This document shows positions 7,211-15,277 of a stretch of 64,000 bases of DNA, one piece after another. How positions within the stretch are numbered: position 1 is the first letter of the stretch; every line of letters starts with the position of its first letter. Location: contig DCHT01000044.1 of assembly GCA_002314885.1 (NCBI GenBank), positions 41,953-105,952 of the forward strand, given 5' to 3'. The stretch is from Bacteroidales bacterium UBA1745. GTDB lineage: Bacteria; Bacteroidota; Bacteroidia; Bacteroidales; UBA932. The position numbers and the translations under genes are program-made. The notes under the pieces were generated by a model, which saw nothing but the letters and a program-made list of their open reading frames with translations, did no database searches and had not been told where the DNA came from.

Positions 7211-9654
7211 AAAGATTCCTGACCATCATCACTTTGCTCCTGCCGATGCTCGCCGTGTCGGTCGGAGCCTCCGCATACGGAATTGATCCTGTGGCGGATT
7301 CGCTTGCGGTGAAGCAGATGCAGGCGAGAATGGATTCCATACGCCAGCACAGGCCGGTCGTCGCCCTCGTTCTCAGCGGAGGCGGTGCCAAAGGCGCTTC
7401 TCACATCGGTGCCATTCGAAGAATTGAGGAAATCGGCATTCCGGTCGATATGGTGCTCGGTACCAGTATGGGCGGTCTCGTCGGAGGTCTGCTCAGTCTC
7501 GGCTACAGTCCTGACGAGATGGAACAGATAGTCTGCAGTGCGGACTGGGGATATCTCCTGACCGAAAAACTGCCGCGCCAGTACAAGTCCCTCTCGGAGA
7601 TGAAGTACCGTGCGGTGCATCAGATCTCCATACCTTTCTATTATGAGAAGGACTTCTTTATGAGAAAGAAGGAGGAGGACCTGGCAGAGGAGAAGGCCCA
7701 GAGGCTCCACAAGGGCATCGAGCTTGGTGCCGAGGGTGACTTCACTTCCAAGGACAACTTTATGGCCAGCCTGCCTGCAAGCTACGTCTCAGGCCAGAAC
7801 GTCAGCAATCTGTTCAACAGCCTCACCGTGGGCTATTCCGACACTCTGGACTTCATCAATCTGCCTATTCCGTTCTGCAGTACGGCGGCTGATATGATTT
7901 CCTTCAAGCCTAAGCGCTGGTACTCCGGCCGTCTTTCCGATGCATTGCGCTCCACTATGTCCATACCAGTGCTCTTCGCTCCGGTCAGGACCGAGGGTAT
8001 GGTGCTCGTGGACGGAGGAATGAGGGACAACTATCCGGTCGCCCTTGCAAGGGAACTGGGTGCTGACATAGTCATAGGCGTGGAACTCTCCGATGCCAAG
8101 AAGACATATTCCGAGGTCAACAACCTCCTGGACGTCATCAGCCAGGGCATCGATATGCTCGGCGCCGATGCGTTCAATGCCAATGAGAACGCCGCGGACG
8201 TGAAGATCAAGCCGGACCTCCACGAATACAATATGCTGAGTTTCAGCAACGAGAGCATTCCTATCATCATAAAGCGTGGCTACGACGCAGCTGAGGCCGC
8301 CGATTCCGCATTGCTTGCCGTGAAGGCCAAGGTGGGAGATGCTACGCTTGAATTCCAGGCCCATAAGGCCACCGACATTTCCCAGAACTATGTGCGCGTC
8401 AACGAGATTGAGATCCTCGGAGTGACCGACACTGAGGAAGAATGGCTGATGAAGCACGTGGGGCTTATGCCTGGCGGATTGGTGAACAAGGCCAAGATGG
8501 ATAACATCGTGGGCATTATGCGCGGCCTGCAGACCTTCGAGAGCATCACCTACGAGTTCCTCGGCGAATCCGAGCCTTACAAGCTCGTGCTCAACTGCCG
8601 CAAAGGCCCTATCCATCAGTTCGGACTGGGCGTACGCTTCGACACTGAGGAAATCGTGACGGCTCACGTCAACCTGGGCCTGAACGTGCGCAAGCTGCAG
8701 GGTGTCCGTTTCGACTTCAACGGCAAGGTCAGCGTCAATCCTTATATGGACTTCCTCTTCTCCTACGACAACCCGCGTACCCCGACCTTCAACCTGGAGG
8801 CCAATGTTCGGTACAGCGGCATAGGAATGTTCAACTTCGGAGCAGGAGAGAAGGCCATCAGCCCGGACCGTCTGGAAATGAATTTCTGGAAGTTCAGGGC
8901 CGACTTCTTCATTTCCAACATCAGCTGGAAGCAGATCGACCTGAAGGGAGGCGTCAGGACTGAATATTTCCTGACCAACGGCCTTGACACGGACCGTTAT
9001 GCCCCTATGTACGACACCAAGCAGACCAGGGCCGACTATATGACTGTGTACCTGGATGCGATGAGCGAGAACTACGACAAGTACTACTTTCCGACCAAGG
9101 GTCATAGCCTCAGCCTCTACTATGGATGGACATTCGCAGGCTTCCCAAAGACTGATTTCTCGAATTTCCACACTTTCGCATTCAACGGCCGCTTCGTCAT
9201 TCCTGCTGGAAAGGTGCTGACCATCATACCGTCCTTCAATATGCGCTATACTATGAGTATGAAGGACTTCCGCGACAGGAAGAGCGATCCTGGGGCCGCA
9301 TCGAACATACCTATTATGTTTATGAATATGATGGGTGGCAGCCTCCAGGGACGTTACATCGAGCAGCAGGTGCCTTTCATCGGTCTGAACTACGCGACCT
9401 GCGTGGATAACATTATGGGCATCGCCAGGACCGATTTCCAGCTCAAGGTGGCCAAGAACCACTATGTGACCGGAATGGTCAACTATGCCCACGACGCCCA
9501 CAGCTGGAAGGGTTTCCTCGACGGACGCAACTATTTCGGAGGAGGTTTCCAGTATGCCTACAACTCCATCATCGGACCTATTGCGATCGATCTGCATTGG
9601 TCCAATATGACCAGATACCCGGGCATTTATGCCAGTGTAGGATATAATTTCTAA
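7207..9654 (+). CDS. patatin-like phospholipase with C-terminal outer-membrane beta-barrel
   Basis: The protein has 815 residues. A signal peptide of about 23 residues precedes a patatin domain with the oxyanion loop SGGGAKG (57-63), nucleophile Ser87 in GTSMG and catalytic Asp269 in VDGG, giving an intact Ser-Asp dyad. After about residue 395 comes a POTRA-like segment (VRVNEIEILGVTDTEEEWLMKHVGL) and then a beta-barrel ending in an aromatic (VGYNF). This is the layout of PlpD/BamA-linked patatins, which are outer-membrane-associated phospholipases or lipid acyl hydrolases. The physiological lipid is unknown. It overlaps rlmN by four bases and precedes recX by three. Confidence 0.9.
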   Translation: MKRFLTIITLLLPMLAVSVGASAYGIDPVADSLAVKQMQARMDSIRQHRPVVALVLSGGGAKGASHIGAIRRIEEIGIPVDMVLGTSMGGLVGGLLSLGYSPDEMEQIVCSADWGYLLTEKLPRQYKSLSEMKYRAVHQISIPFYYEKDFFMRKKEEDLAEEKAQRLHKGIELGAEGDFTSKDNFMASLPASYVSGQNVSNLFNSLTVGYSDTLDFINLPIPFCSTAADMISFKPKRWYSGRLSDALRSTMSIPVLFAPVRTEGMVLVDGGMRDNYPVALARELGADIVIGVELSDAKKTYSEVNNLLDVISQGIDMLGADAFNANENAADVKIKPDLHEYNMLSFSNESIPIIIKRGYDAAEAADSALLAVKAKVGDATLEFQAHKATDISQNYVRVNEIEILGVTDTEEEWLMKHVGLMPGGLVNKAKMDNIVGIMRGLQTFESITYEFLGESEPYKLVLNCRKGPIHQFGLGVRFDTEEIVTAHVNLGLNVRKLQGVRFDFNGKVSVNPYMDFLFSYDNPRTPTFNLEANVRYSGIGMFNFGAGEKAISPDRLEMNFWKFRADFFISNISWKQIDLKGGVRTEYFLTNGLDTDRYAPMYDTKQTRADYMTVYLDAMSENYDKYYFPTKGHSLSLYYGWTFAGFPKTDFSNFHTFAFNGRFVIPAGKVLTIIPSFNMRYTMSMKDFRDRKSDPGAASNIPIMFMNMMGGSLQGRYIEQQVPFIGLNYATCVDNIMGIARTDFQLKVAKNHYVTGMVNYAHDAHSWKGFLDGRNYFGGGFQYAYNSIIGPIAIDLHWSNMTRYPGIYASVGYNF

Positions 9655-9657
9655 TAT

Positions 9658-10104
9658 ATGGATCAGAACAAGATGCTTGACAGGCTCCGTCGGCTGTGTT
9701 CCAGGAGGGAATACTGCGAGGCGGACATAAGGAAGAAGATAAGTGCGGAGGAAGGTCTTGATGCGGATGCCATCATAGCATCCCTGAAGGCGGACAAGTA
9801 TCTTTCCGACAGCCGCTATGCCGAGGCTTTTGCACGTGACAAGGCCGCTCTCGACGGCTGGGGCCCGCTGAAGATAAAGATGGCTCTCCAGGCCAAGGGC
9901 GTGTCCCGTGCCGACATTTCGGCTGCGCTCGAGACTGTTGACAGGAAGGCGGCTGACGCCAAATTGGACAAGGTCGTGGCTGCTAAGTACAGGCTTCTGG
10001 CCGAGGATCCGCAGTGCAGGCTCAAACTGCTGCGTTTCGCCCTCGGTAGGGGATATGAGTACGAAGAGGCTGCGGCTGCCGTGGACAGGGCTATGAAAGT
10101 TTAA
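9658..10104 (+). CDS. recX: RecX family regulatory protein
   Basis: The protein has 148 residues, a normal length. RecX binds RecA filaments and modulates their activity. The family pattern is visible in LCSRREYCEADIRKKI and in YLSDSRYAEAFARDKAALDGWGPLKIKMALQAKGVS, followed by repeats of three-helix character. Unusually it is not next to recA but about 3.7 kb away on the other strand, behind rlmN and the patatin gene. Those genes share the intergenic region with recA, so one regulatory site could still control both. Confidence 0.9.
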   Translation: MDQNKMLDRLRRLCSRREYCEADIRKKISAEEGLDADAIIASLKADKYLSDSRYAEAFARDKAALDGWGPLKIKMALQAKGVSRADISAALETVDRKAADAKLDKVVAAKYRLLAEDPQCRLKLLRFALGRGYEYEEAAAAVDRAMKV

Positions 10105-10115
10105 CCTATCCGAAA

Positions 10116-10148
10116 TTTGGAATCCGTTTCACCTGGTGTTTACATTTG
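10116..10148 (+). promoter_or_regulatory. promoter of small hypothetical gene
   Basis: TTTG at 10116-10119 and TACATTTG at 10141-10148 have 21-bp spacing. The box covers the in-frame GTG at 10136, so the true start is the ATG at 10166. Confidence 0.7.
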
Positions 10149-10165
10149 CTGAAAACAAAAGCGAT

Positions 10166-10429
10166 ATGAACATTGACAGAGAAACTTTCCTGAGCGTCGC
10201 AGGCAGGCTTAAGGCCCAATATCAGAGGGACAAGGCCGCGACGACCGTCTATGATGACAGCGATGTGTGGATTGCGGCCATCCAGCTGCTTGCCGAGGCT
10301 GTAGGAGACGAAGATGCCGCCTATATCAACCATTGGATATACGACAGCGAGTTCGGAACTTATCCTGACGAGGAACTGCCGGCCAGGACCGATGAGGAAT
10401 TCTGGGATTTTCTCCGGAAGAATCTTTGA
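10166..10429 (+). CDS. hypothetical protein, small and acidic
   Basis: The protein has 87 residues, beginning MNIDRETFLSVAGRL. It is acidic and aromatic, with a conserved-looking HWIYDSEFGTYPDEE centre and a C-terminal EFWDFLRKNL helix. I recognise no enzyme motif. It has no signal peptide or membrane segment, so it is probably cytoplasmic. It has its own promoter and is followed by an AT-rich dyad, so it is likely a single-gene transcript or reads into dut. Confidence 0.7.
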   Translation: MNIDRETFLSVAGRLKAQYQRDKAATTVYDDSDVWIAAIQLLAEAVGDEDAAYINHWIYDSEFGTYPDEELPARTDEEFWDFLRKNL

Positions 10430-10437
10430 TGTCTGAA

Positions 10438-10484
10438 AATTATTGATTAACTTAGTGCAGTTAGAACTGTTTTAATCGATAATT
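10438..10484. repeat. nested AT-rich dyad upstream of dut
   Basis: The outer arms AATTATTGATTAA (10438-10450) and TTAATCGATAATT (10472-10484) pair at 12 of 13 positions (13 counting one G-T wobble). Within the loop CAGTT (10458-10462) and AACTG (10465-10469) form a second small dyad. The element lies 24 bases before the dut ATG. It could be an operator or a weak terminator for the upstream gene; no T tract follows directly and I found no clear TAnnTTTG box for dut. Confidence 0.5.
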
Positions 10485-10507
10485 ATTAATACTAAATCCA
10501 ATAAGCC

Positions 10508-10939
10508 ATGAAAGTTCAGATTATCAACAAATCTAAGCACAACCTTCCAACCTACGCTACTGAATACTCCGCCGGTGTCGACCTCAAGGCCGACGTTGAC
10601 GAGCCAATTGTATTGCACCCACTGGAGAGGCAGATCTTTCCTACGGGTCTCTACATCGCCCTTCCAGTGGGTTACGAAGCTCAGATCAGACCAAGAAGCG
10701 GCCTTGCCTGCAAGTTTGGTGTGACCGTAGCGAATGCGCCTGGTACCATTGACGCTGACTATCGCGGCGAAGTCAAGGTTTGCCTCATCAACCTTTCAAA
10801 CAACAATGTAGTGATCAAGCCGGGCGAGAGAATCGCTCAGATGGTTGTCGCAAAGCACGAAAGGGTAGAGTGGGAAGAAGTCAATGTCCTCAGCGAGACT
10901 GCAAGAGGCGAGGGCGGCTTTGGCAGCACAGGCAAATAA
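10508..10939 (+). CDS. dut: dUTP diphosphatase
   Basis: The protein has 143 residues and is a trimeric-type dUTPase. It hydrolyses dUTP to dUMP and pyrophosphate, keeping uracil out of DNA and supplying dUMP for thymidylate synthesis. The five family motifs are present, including [25 protein letters not shown] and the glycine-rich arm [11 protein letters not shown] at the C-terminus. It ends seven bases before murF. Confidence 0.96.
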   Translation: MKVQIINKSKHNLPTYATEYSAGVDLKADVDEPIVLHPLERQIFPTGLYIALPVGYEAQIRPRSGLACKFGVTVANAPGTIDADYRGEVKVCLINLSNNNVVIKPGERIAQMVVAKHERVEWEEVNVLSETARGEGGFGSTGK

Positions 10940-10946
10940 TTCTACT

Positions 10947-12269
10947 ATGAATATTGAAAATATCTACGCCAAGTACCTTGAGTGCGGCGGCGTTTTGACG
11001 ACGGACAGCCGCGCCATTCAAGGCGGAGAGCTGTTCGTCGCTCTTAAAGGGGAAAATTTCAACGGCAACCTCTATGCGCTGAAGGCGCTGGAGGCAGGGG
11101 CTGCGTATGCAGTCGTGGACGCAACTTGTCCCGACTCCGATCCTCGCCTCCTGGTCGTGGAGGACACTCTCAAGGCCCTCTGGGAACTTGCGGCATACCA
11201 TCGCGAGCAGCTGAGGCCGGACGGTCGCAGGCTGACCGTCATAGGTCTTACCGGCACCAACGGAAAGACCACCACGAAGGAACTCATACGTGCGGTGCTG
11301 GCCACCAAGTACAGGGTTTCAGCCACCCAGGGCAACCTCAATAACAATATAGGCGTTCCGCTGACAGTCCTGAAGTTCAACGAGGAGACCGAACTCGGCC
11401 TCGTGGAGATGGGCGCCAGCCATCCTGGTGACATCAGGGAACTTGTGGTGATCGCCCGTCCTGACATAGGCCTTATCACAAACGTGGGCAAGGCTCATCT
11501 GCTCGGCTTCGGCAGTTTCGAGGGCGTGAAGGCCACCAAGGGCGAACTCTACGATTTCATTGCAGCCAATGAGCAGGGTACTCACAAGGTGTTCATCAAC
11601 GCCGACAATGCCCACCTGCTGGGTATGGCTATGATGCGTCCTGGACTCGGCACCATTCCGTATGGTGTAAAGGCTCAGGCTGCGGAGATACTCGTCGCTG
11701 ATGGGGAGCATCCTTTCCTGAGGATGGTGGTGGACGGTCTTCAGATCGACACTCATCTCGTGGGCGCTTACAATGCCGACAACGTGATGGCGGCCATCGC
11801 CGTGGGCAAGTACTTCGGAATCGCTCTGGAGGACGCTGCAGCGGCTATTTCAGCCTTCGTTCCGTCCAATAATCGCTCCCAGATGACACGCACGGAGCGC
11901 AATACCCTCATCGTGGATGCCTACAATGCAAATCCGTCCAGTATGGCTGTGGCCCTGGACAACTTCGCTTTGGTTGAGGCTCCTGTGAAGATCGCCCTTC
12001 TCGGTGAGATGAGGGAGCTCGGAGAAGAGTCCCTGTCTGAGCACGCCAAGGTCTATGAAAGGGTTCAGGGAATGATTGCCCAGGGCCAGATTACCAAGGC
12101 TTACTTCGTGGGAGAGGAATTCATCAAGGTTGCTGACGACAAGAGCGTCTGCTTCGCTGATTCTCCTAGCCTCGCGGCTGTGATTGCAGAGGCTAAGGTG
12201 TGTGGTGCGACTCTCCTGATCAAGGGCTCCCGTGGCACCAAGATGGAGACGGTTATACCGGCACTTTAA
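10947..12269 (+). CDS. murF: UDP-N-acetylmuramoyl-tripeptide--D-alanyl-D-alanine ligase
   Basis: The protein has 440 residues. It adds D-Ala-D-Ala to the UDP-MurNAc tripeptide, the last cytoplasmic step of the peptidoglycan precursor. The Mur ligase P-loop GTNGKTT is at residues 103-109. The substrate-domain start (TTDSRAIQGGELFVALKGENFNG), the central NLNNNIGVP and EMGASHPGDI, and the C-terminal domain motif DAYNANPSSM are typical MurF. An upstream in-frame ATG at 10884 lies inside dut and is rejected; the start at 10947 fits the family. Confidence 0.95.
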   Translation: MNIENIYAKYLECGGVLTTDSRAIQGGELFVALKGENFNGNLYALKALEAGAAYAVVDATCPDSDPRLLVVEDTLKALWELAAYHREQLRPDGRRLTVIGLTGTNGKTTTKELIRAVLATKYRVSATQGNLNNNIGVPLTVLKFNEETELGLVEMGASHPGDIRELVVIARPDIGLITNVGKAHLLGFGSFEGVKATKGELYDFIAANEQGTHKVFINADNAHLLGMAMMRPGLGTIPYGVKAQAAEILVADGEHPFLRMVVDGLQIDTHLVGAYNADNVMAAIAVGKYFGIALEDAAAAISAFVPSNNRSQMTRTERNTLIVDAYNANPSSMAVALDNFALVEAPVKIALLGEMRELGEESLSEHAKVYERVQGMIAQGQITKAYFVGEEFIKVADDKSVCFADSPSLAAVIAEAKVCGATLLIKGSRGTKMETVIPAL

Positions 12270-12280
12270 CTATCTGTTCC

Positions 12281-12429
12281 GGAGGTCTGATTCGAAGAAC
12301 GTCTCGCTACGCTCGACCCCTCCCAAACAAAAAAGTCCTATTTTGAGTGAACTCAATAGGACTTTTTTTGTTTGGGCCCCTCCCCCTTACAAGGCCGGGG
12401 GTGGCCATGGTTCTTCGAATCAGGCCTCC
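12281..12429. repeat. 149-bp structured intergenic element with 20-bp terminal inverted repeats
   Basis: The arms at 12281-12300 and 12410-12429 are reverse complements at 19 of 20 positions; the odd pair is G-T, so the RNA would pair fully. The interior holds a strong hairpin (12322-12376) and C-rich runs on both sides (CCCCTCCC at 12317-12324 and again at 12377-12384). It occupies almost the whole gap between the convergent murF and PAP2 genes. This looks like a dispersed palindromic repeat or a small non-coding mobile element carrying a terminator; no second copy is visible in this window. Confidence 0.65.
12322..12376. terminator. bidirectional terminator between murF and PAP2 genes
   Basis: The hairpin pairs CCCAAACAAAAAAGTCCTATT with its complement at 12355-12376, with a two-base bulge in GAGT/ACTC near the loop. 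The A run on one side and T run (12364-12369) on the other give U tracts in both directions, fitting a convergent gene pair. Confidence 0.75.
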
Positions 12430-12433
12430 TGCA

Positions 12434-13042
12434 CTATAGAAAGCGTCGGCAGAGGAGATGGCCGAGGTAGCAGAGCGTGTAGGCTAGGATGAGACCTGCG
12501 AAGGCTCCGCAGATTACGTCACCGAGGAAGTGCTTTCCTACCATAATTCGGCTGAAGCCGATGAGCGCAGCCCATATATATATTATAGTAGTATAGCTGA
12601 TTAGAATGGCGCGGTTGACAGGCCTGTGCGGTTCCTTCATTTCCCAGGCCAGTGAGAGAGCTGTGCCGGATGCCAGTGCGAAGCAGGTGGCAGCGTGGGC
12701 TGAGAAGAAGCCGTATGGATGCTTCGGGTTGTAACCCTGGATGGCACGGATGCCCGCATCGATCATCGAGGAGTCAGCGCAGGGACGCAGCCTGCAGGCG
12801 CTGTCTTTGACGAGGTTGCAGAGCTGGTCGGCGCAGATATCGCTGAGGATGACGGCTACGATCATAACCAGACCTTTCTTCCATCCCAGTTTCCATATTA
12901 CGAGGGCTACGATGGCTATGTAGAACGGAATCCAGATTTTGGAACCGGTCACGAGGAGCCAGAAGGAGTCGCCTCCGCCTGTATTCAGATTGTTCAGCCA
13001 GAGGGTGGCAGCCTTGTCGAATGCTTCGAGTCTGTCGAACAT
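12434..13042 (-). CDS. PAP2-family membrane phosphatase
   Basis: The protein has 202 residues and several membrane segments. The three PAP2 signatures are recognisable: KDSACRLRP, FFSAHAAT (with SAH in place of the usual SGH) and SRIMVGKHFLGDV, carrying the catalytic histidines. Relatives dephosphorylate lipid phosphates such as undecaprenyl pyrophosphate, phosphatidylglycerophosphate or lipid A. Which of these applies cannot be read from the sequence. It follows obgE by 12 bases on the same strand and ends at the bidirectional terminator. Confidence 0.88.
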   Translation of the reverse strand: MFDRLEAFDKAATLWLNNLNTGGGDSFWLLVTGSKIWIPFYIAIVALVIWKLGWKKGLVMIVAVILSDICADQLCNLVKDSACRLRPCADSSMIDAGIRAIQGYNPKHPYGFFSAHAATCFALASGTALSLAWEMKEPHRPVNRAILISYTTIIYIWAALIGFSRIMVGKHFLGDVICGAFAGLILAYTLCYLGHLLCRRFL

Positions 13043-13054
13043 AGGCCGGAATTG

Positions 13055-14053
13055 TTAGTTCTCCTCGTGGAGGGTGTCCCAGAGGAGTTTCTTGAGCTGA
13101 GGCAGGTTCTCGCCGGATACGGCTGAGAAGAAGATGTGTGGCACGTCCTTAGGGAGCTGAGGCACGATCTCGCTCTTCATCTGCTCGTCGAGCATATCGG
13201 ACTTGGAAATCGCAAGTACGCGGCCCTTCACCAGAAGTTCAGGGTTGTACATCCTGAGCTCGTTGAGGAGGATTTCGTAGGCCTTTGCGTAGTCGTCCGT
13301 GTCGGCCGGAATCATAAAGAGGAGTATGGAGTTTCGCTCGATGTGACGCAGGAAGCGCAGGCCTATGCCCTTGCCTTCGTGTGCACCTTCGATGATGCCA
13401 GGGATGTCGGCCATCACGAATGACTGGTCGTCGTAGTAGCGGACGATGCCGAGGTTTGGCTCGAGGGTAGTGAAGGCGTAGTTTGCAATCTTTGGCTTTG
13501 CTGCGGTGATGGCCGCCAGAAGGGTGGACTTGCCTGCGTTAGGGAAGCCTACGAGGCCCACGTCAGCGAGCACCTTCAGTTCGAGGATGAACCAGCCTTC
13601 CTGACCTGGTTCGCCTGGCTGGGCGTAGCGTGGGGTCTGGTTGGTGGCTGACTTGAAGTTGTTGTTGCCGAGTCCGCCACGGCCGCCTGGGAGGAGGATC
13701 TTCTCCTCTCCGGCCTCTACCATCTCCATAATCACTTCGCCGGTCTCAGCATCCTTGGCGACGGTTCCGAGAGGGACGTCGAGGATGATGTCGGTGCCGT
13801 TCTTGCCCTTGCAGAGGGCTCCGCTGCCGCCTTCGCCGTGCTCGGCGAGTACGTGCTTCTGGTATTTGAGGTGGATGAGGGTCCAGAACTGAGGGTTGGC
13901 GCGGAGGATGATGTGACCGCCGCGTCCGCCGTCTCCGCCGTCAGGACCGCCCTTAGGGACGTATTTCTCCCTGCGGAGATGCATTGAACCTGCGCCGCCG
14001 TTGCCGGAGCGACAGAATATCTTTACGTAATCTATGAAGTTGCTTTCTGCCAT
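13055..14053 (-). CDS. obgE: Obg family GTPase
   Basis: The protein has 332 residues. The glycine-rich Obg fold fills residues 1-158, with [13 protein letters not shown] near 34-46, followed by the G domain. G1 is GFPNAGKST at 169-177, G3 is DIPG and the base-recognition loop is SKSD rather than NKxD. It lacks the extra C-terminal domain found in some homologues. Obg proteins bind the 50S subunit and act in ribosome maturation and stress control. It is followed by the PAP2 gene and preceded by the exonuclease-like lipoprotein gene. Confidence 0.95.
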   Translation of the reverse strand: MAESNFIDYVKIFCRSGNGGAGSMHLRREKYVPKGGPDGGDGGRGGHIILRANPQFWTLIHLKYQKHVLAEHGEGGSGALCKGKNGTDIILDVPLGTVAKDAETGEVIMEMVEAGEEKILLPGGRGGLGNNNFKSATNQTPRYAQPGEPGQEGWFILELKVLADVGLVGFPNAGKSTLLAAITAAKPKIANYAFTTLEPNLGIVRYYDDQSFVMADIPGIIEGAHEGKGIGLRFLRHIERNSILLFMIPADTDDYAKAYEILLNELRMYNPELLVKGRVLAISKSDMLDEQMKSEIVPQLPKDVPHIFFSAVSGENLPQLKKLLWDTLHEEN

Positions 14054-14062
14054 AATCTCTGA

Positions 14063-15265
14063 TTAAAACTCCATATCGGAGTAGATAGGGAAGTGGTCGG
14101 AAACATAAGTCGTACCGTATTGGTCGCTGTTCACGACCTTGTAGGTCAATGGGATGGCGTTGCGGTAGAAGATGTAGTCGAGCACTTTGTTGTAGTTGAC
14201 TGTGAACTTGTTGTAGGTCTCAGTGGTCTGTCCGTCGCTGGTCTTGGCCTTGAGGGCTGCACTGTTCATATAGTTCAGGAGCGGATCAAGCAGCGGGCGC
14301 ATTGATGCGTCGTTGTAGTTGATGTTGAGGTCGCCGGTGAAGAAGACGATTTCATCCTCCTTGACATACTTCTTGATTGCTGCGATGGTCATTTCGACAC
14401 ACTTTGAGCGTGACTCCACGTAGTCGCAGCTTGCGAAGAAGTGGGCGTTGAACACCCAGATGACCTTGCCGCTCTCCTTGTGGACGAGCCTGGTGAAGAG
14501 TTCCATCTTCTGGGTGGTCTTCGTGTCGCCGAAGCGGTCGCCTGAGGCTCCTCCGGTGGTACTGAACCAGAACTTGTCCCAGTAGCCGTGGGCGAATCCG
14601 TCCACATTGGTGTGGGTGAAGGCGTCCTTGCGGAACATAATCAGATTCCTCTGACCGCCGTTGGTCTCGGTGCTGTCCTTAGGGAAGAGGATTGACTCGT
14701 AAGTGGTGCCGAATTCAGATGCGAGCTCGTTGCACTGGGTCTTGCGGGCTTCCTGATAGCAGATGATGTCAGGCTTGGTGTCCTTGAGCATTGCAAAGCA
14801 AGGGGCCTTCCTGACGGTGGCCCATTCGTGGCCTGCGGTTTCGGAAGTGGCCTGAAGAATATTGAACTGCATCACTCTGAGGGTATACCTTTTCTCTCCT
14901 TCCGGCCTGCCGTCCTGATGGAAGGTGAGCTGGTGGTCGACTGAACCGCAGCGAATGGCTCCAGTCGCATCCCTGGCTGTCGTGCTTTCGTTTTCCTTGG
15001 CCTTGAAGGATATGATGACGGTGCCCTTTGTGCCGCTGAGCTTCGAACTGCTGATCCAATCTGCACTGCAGTTGAATTTCCAGTCGGAGTCAGTCGTGAA
15101 TTTCAGTTCGCACACGTCTTCCCTGTAGACGAAACTCATATCAACCTTGCCTTCCTGCACGTTGAATATGCCTTTGCCTTCAGTGTCGGGCTTCGGGTCC
15201 TTGCCGCAGGCTGCCAGTGTGATGACTGTGAGCAGACCCCACAGTATGCTTGTCAATTTTTTCAT
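14063..15265 (-). CDS. lipoprotein with BACON-like domain and endonuclease/exonuclease/phosphatase domain
   Basis: The protein has 400 residues. A lipoprotein signal ends at Cys20 (LAAC). Residues about 35-115 form a BACON-like beta-sandwich (FTTDSDWKFNCSADWISSS). The rest is an endonuclease/exonuclease/phosphatase domain with MQFNIL, CYQEAR, GDLNINYND and the final SDHFPIYSD, so the metal and catalytic residues look intact. Family members cleave phosphodiesters in nucleic acids, sphingomyelin or inositol phosphates; the substrate here is unknown. The lipoprotein signal suggests it acts in the periplasm or on the cell surface. Confidence 0.88.
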   Translation of the reverse strand: MKKLTSILWGLLTVITLAACGKDPKPDTEGKGIFNVQEGKVDMSFVYREDVCELKFTTDSDWKFNCSADWISSSKLSGTKGTVIISFKAKENESTTARDATGAIRCGSVDHQLTFHQDGRPEGEKRYTLRVMQFNILQATSETAGHEWATVRKAPCFAMLKDTKPDIICYQEARKTQCNELASEFGTTYESILFPKDSTETNGGQRNLIMFRKDAFTHTNVDGFAHGYWDKFWFSTTGGASGDRFGDTKTTQKMELFTRLVHKESGKVIWVFNAHFFASCDYVESRSKCVEMTIAAIKKYVKEDEIVFFTGDLNINYNDASMRPLLDPLLNYMNSAALKAKTSDGQTTETYNKFTVNYNKVLDYIFYRNAIPLTYKVVNSDQYGTTYVSDHFPIYSDMEF

Positions 15266-15277
15266 TCATCAACTCGA

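Noticed and set aside
7789..9597. 602-codon open frame on the minus strand
   Set aside because: It is entirely antisense to the patatin-barrel gene, whose domains are clear. The translation is His/Val/Glu-rich without motifs, as expected for a GC-rich shadow frame.
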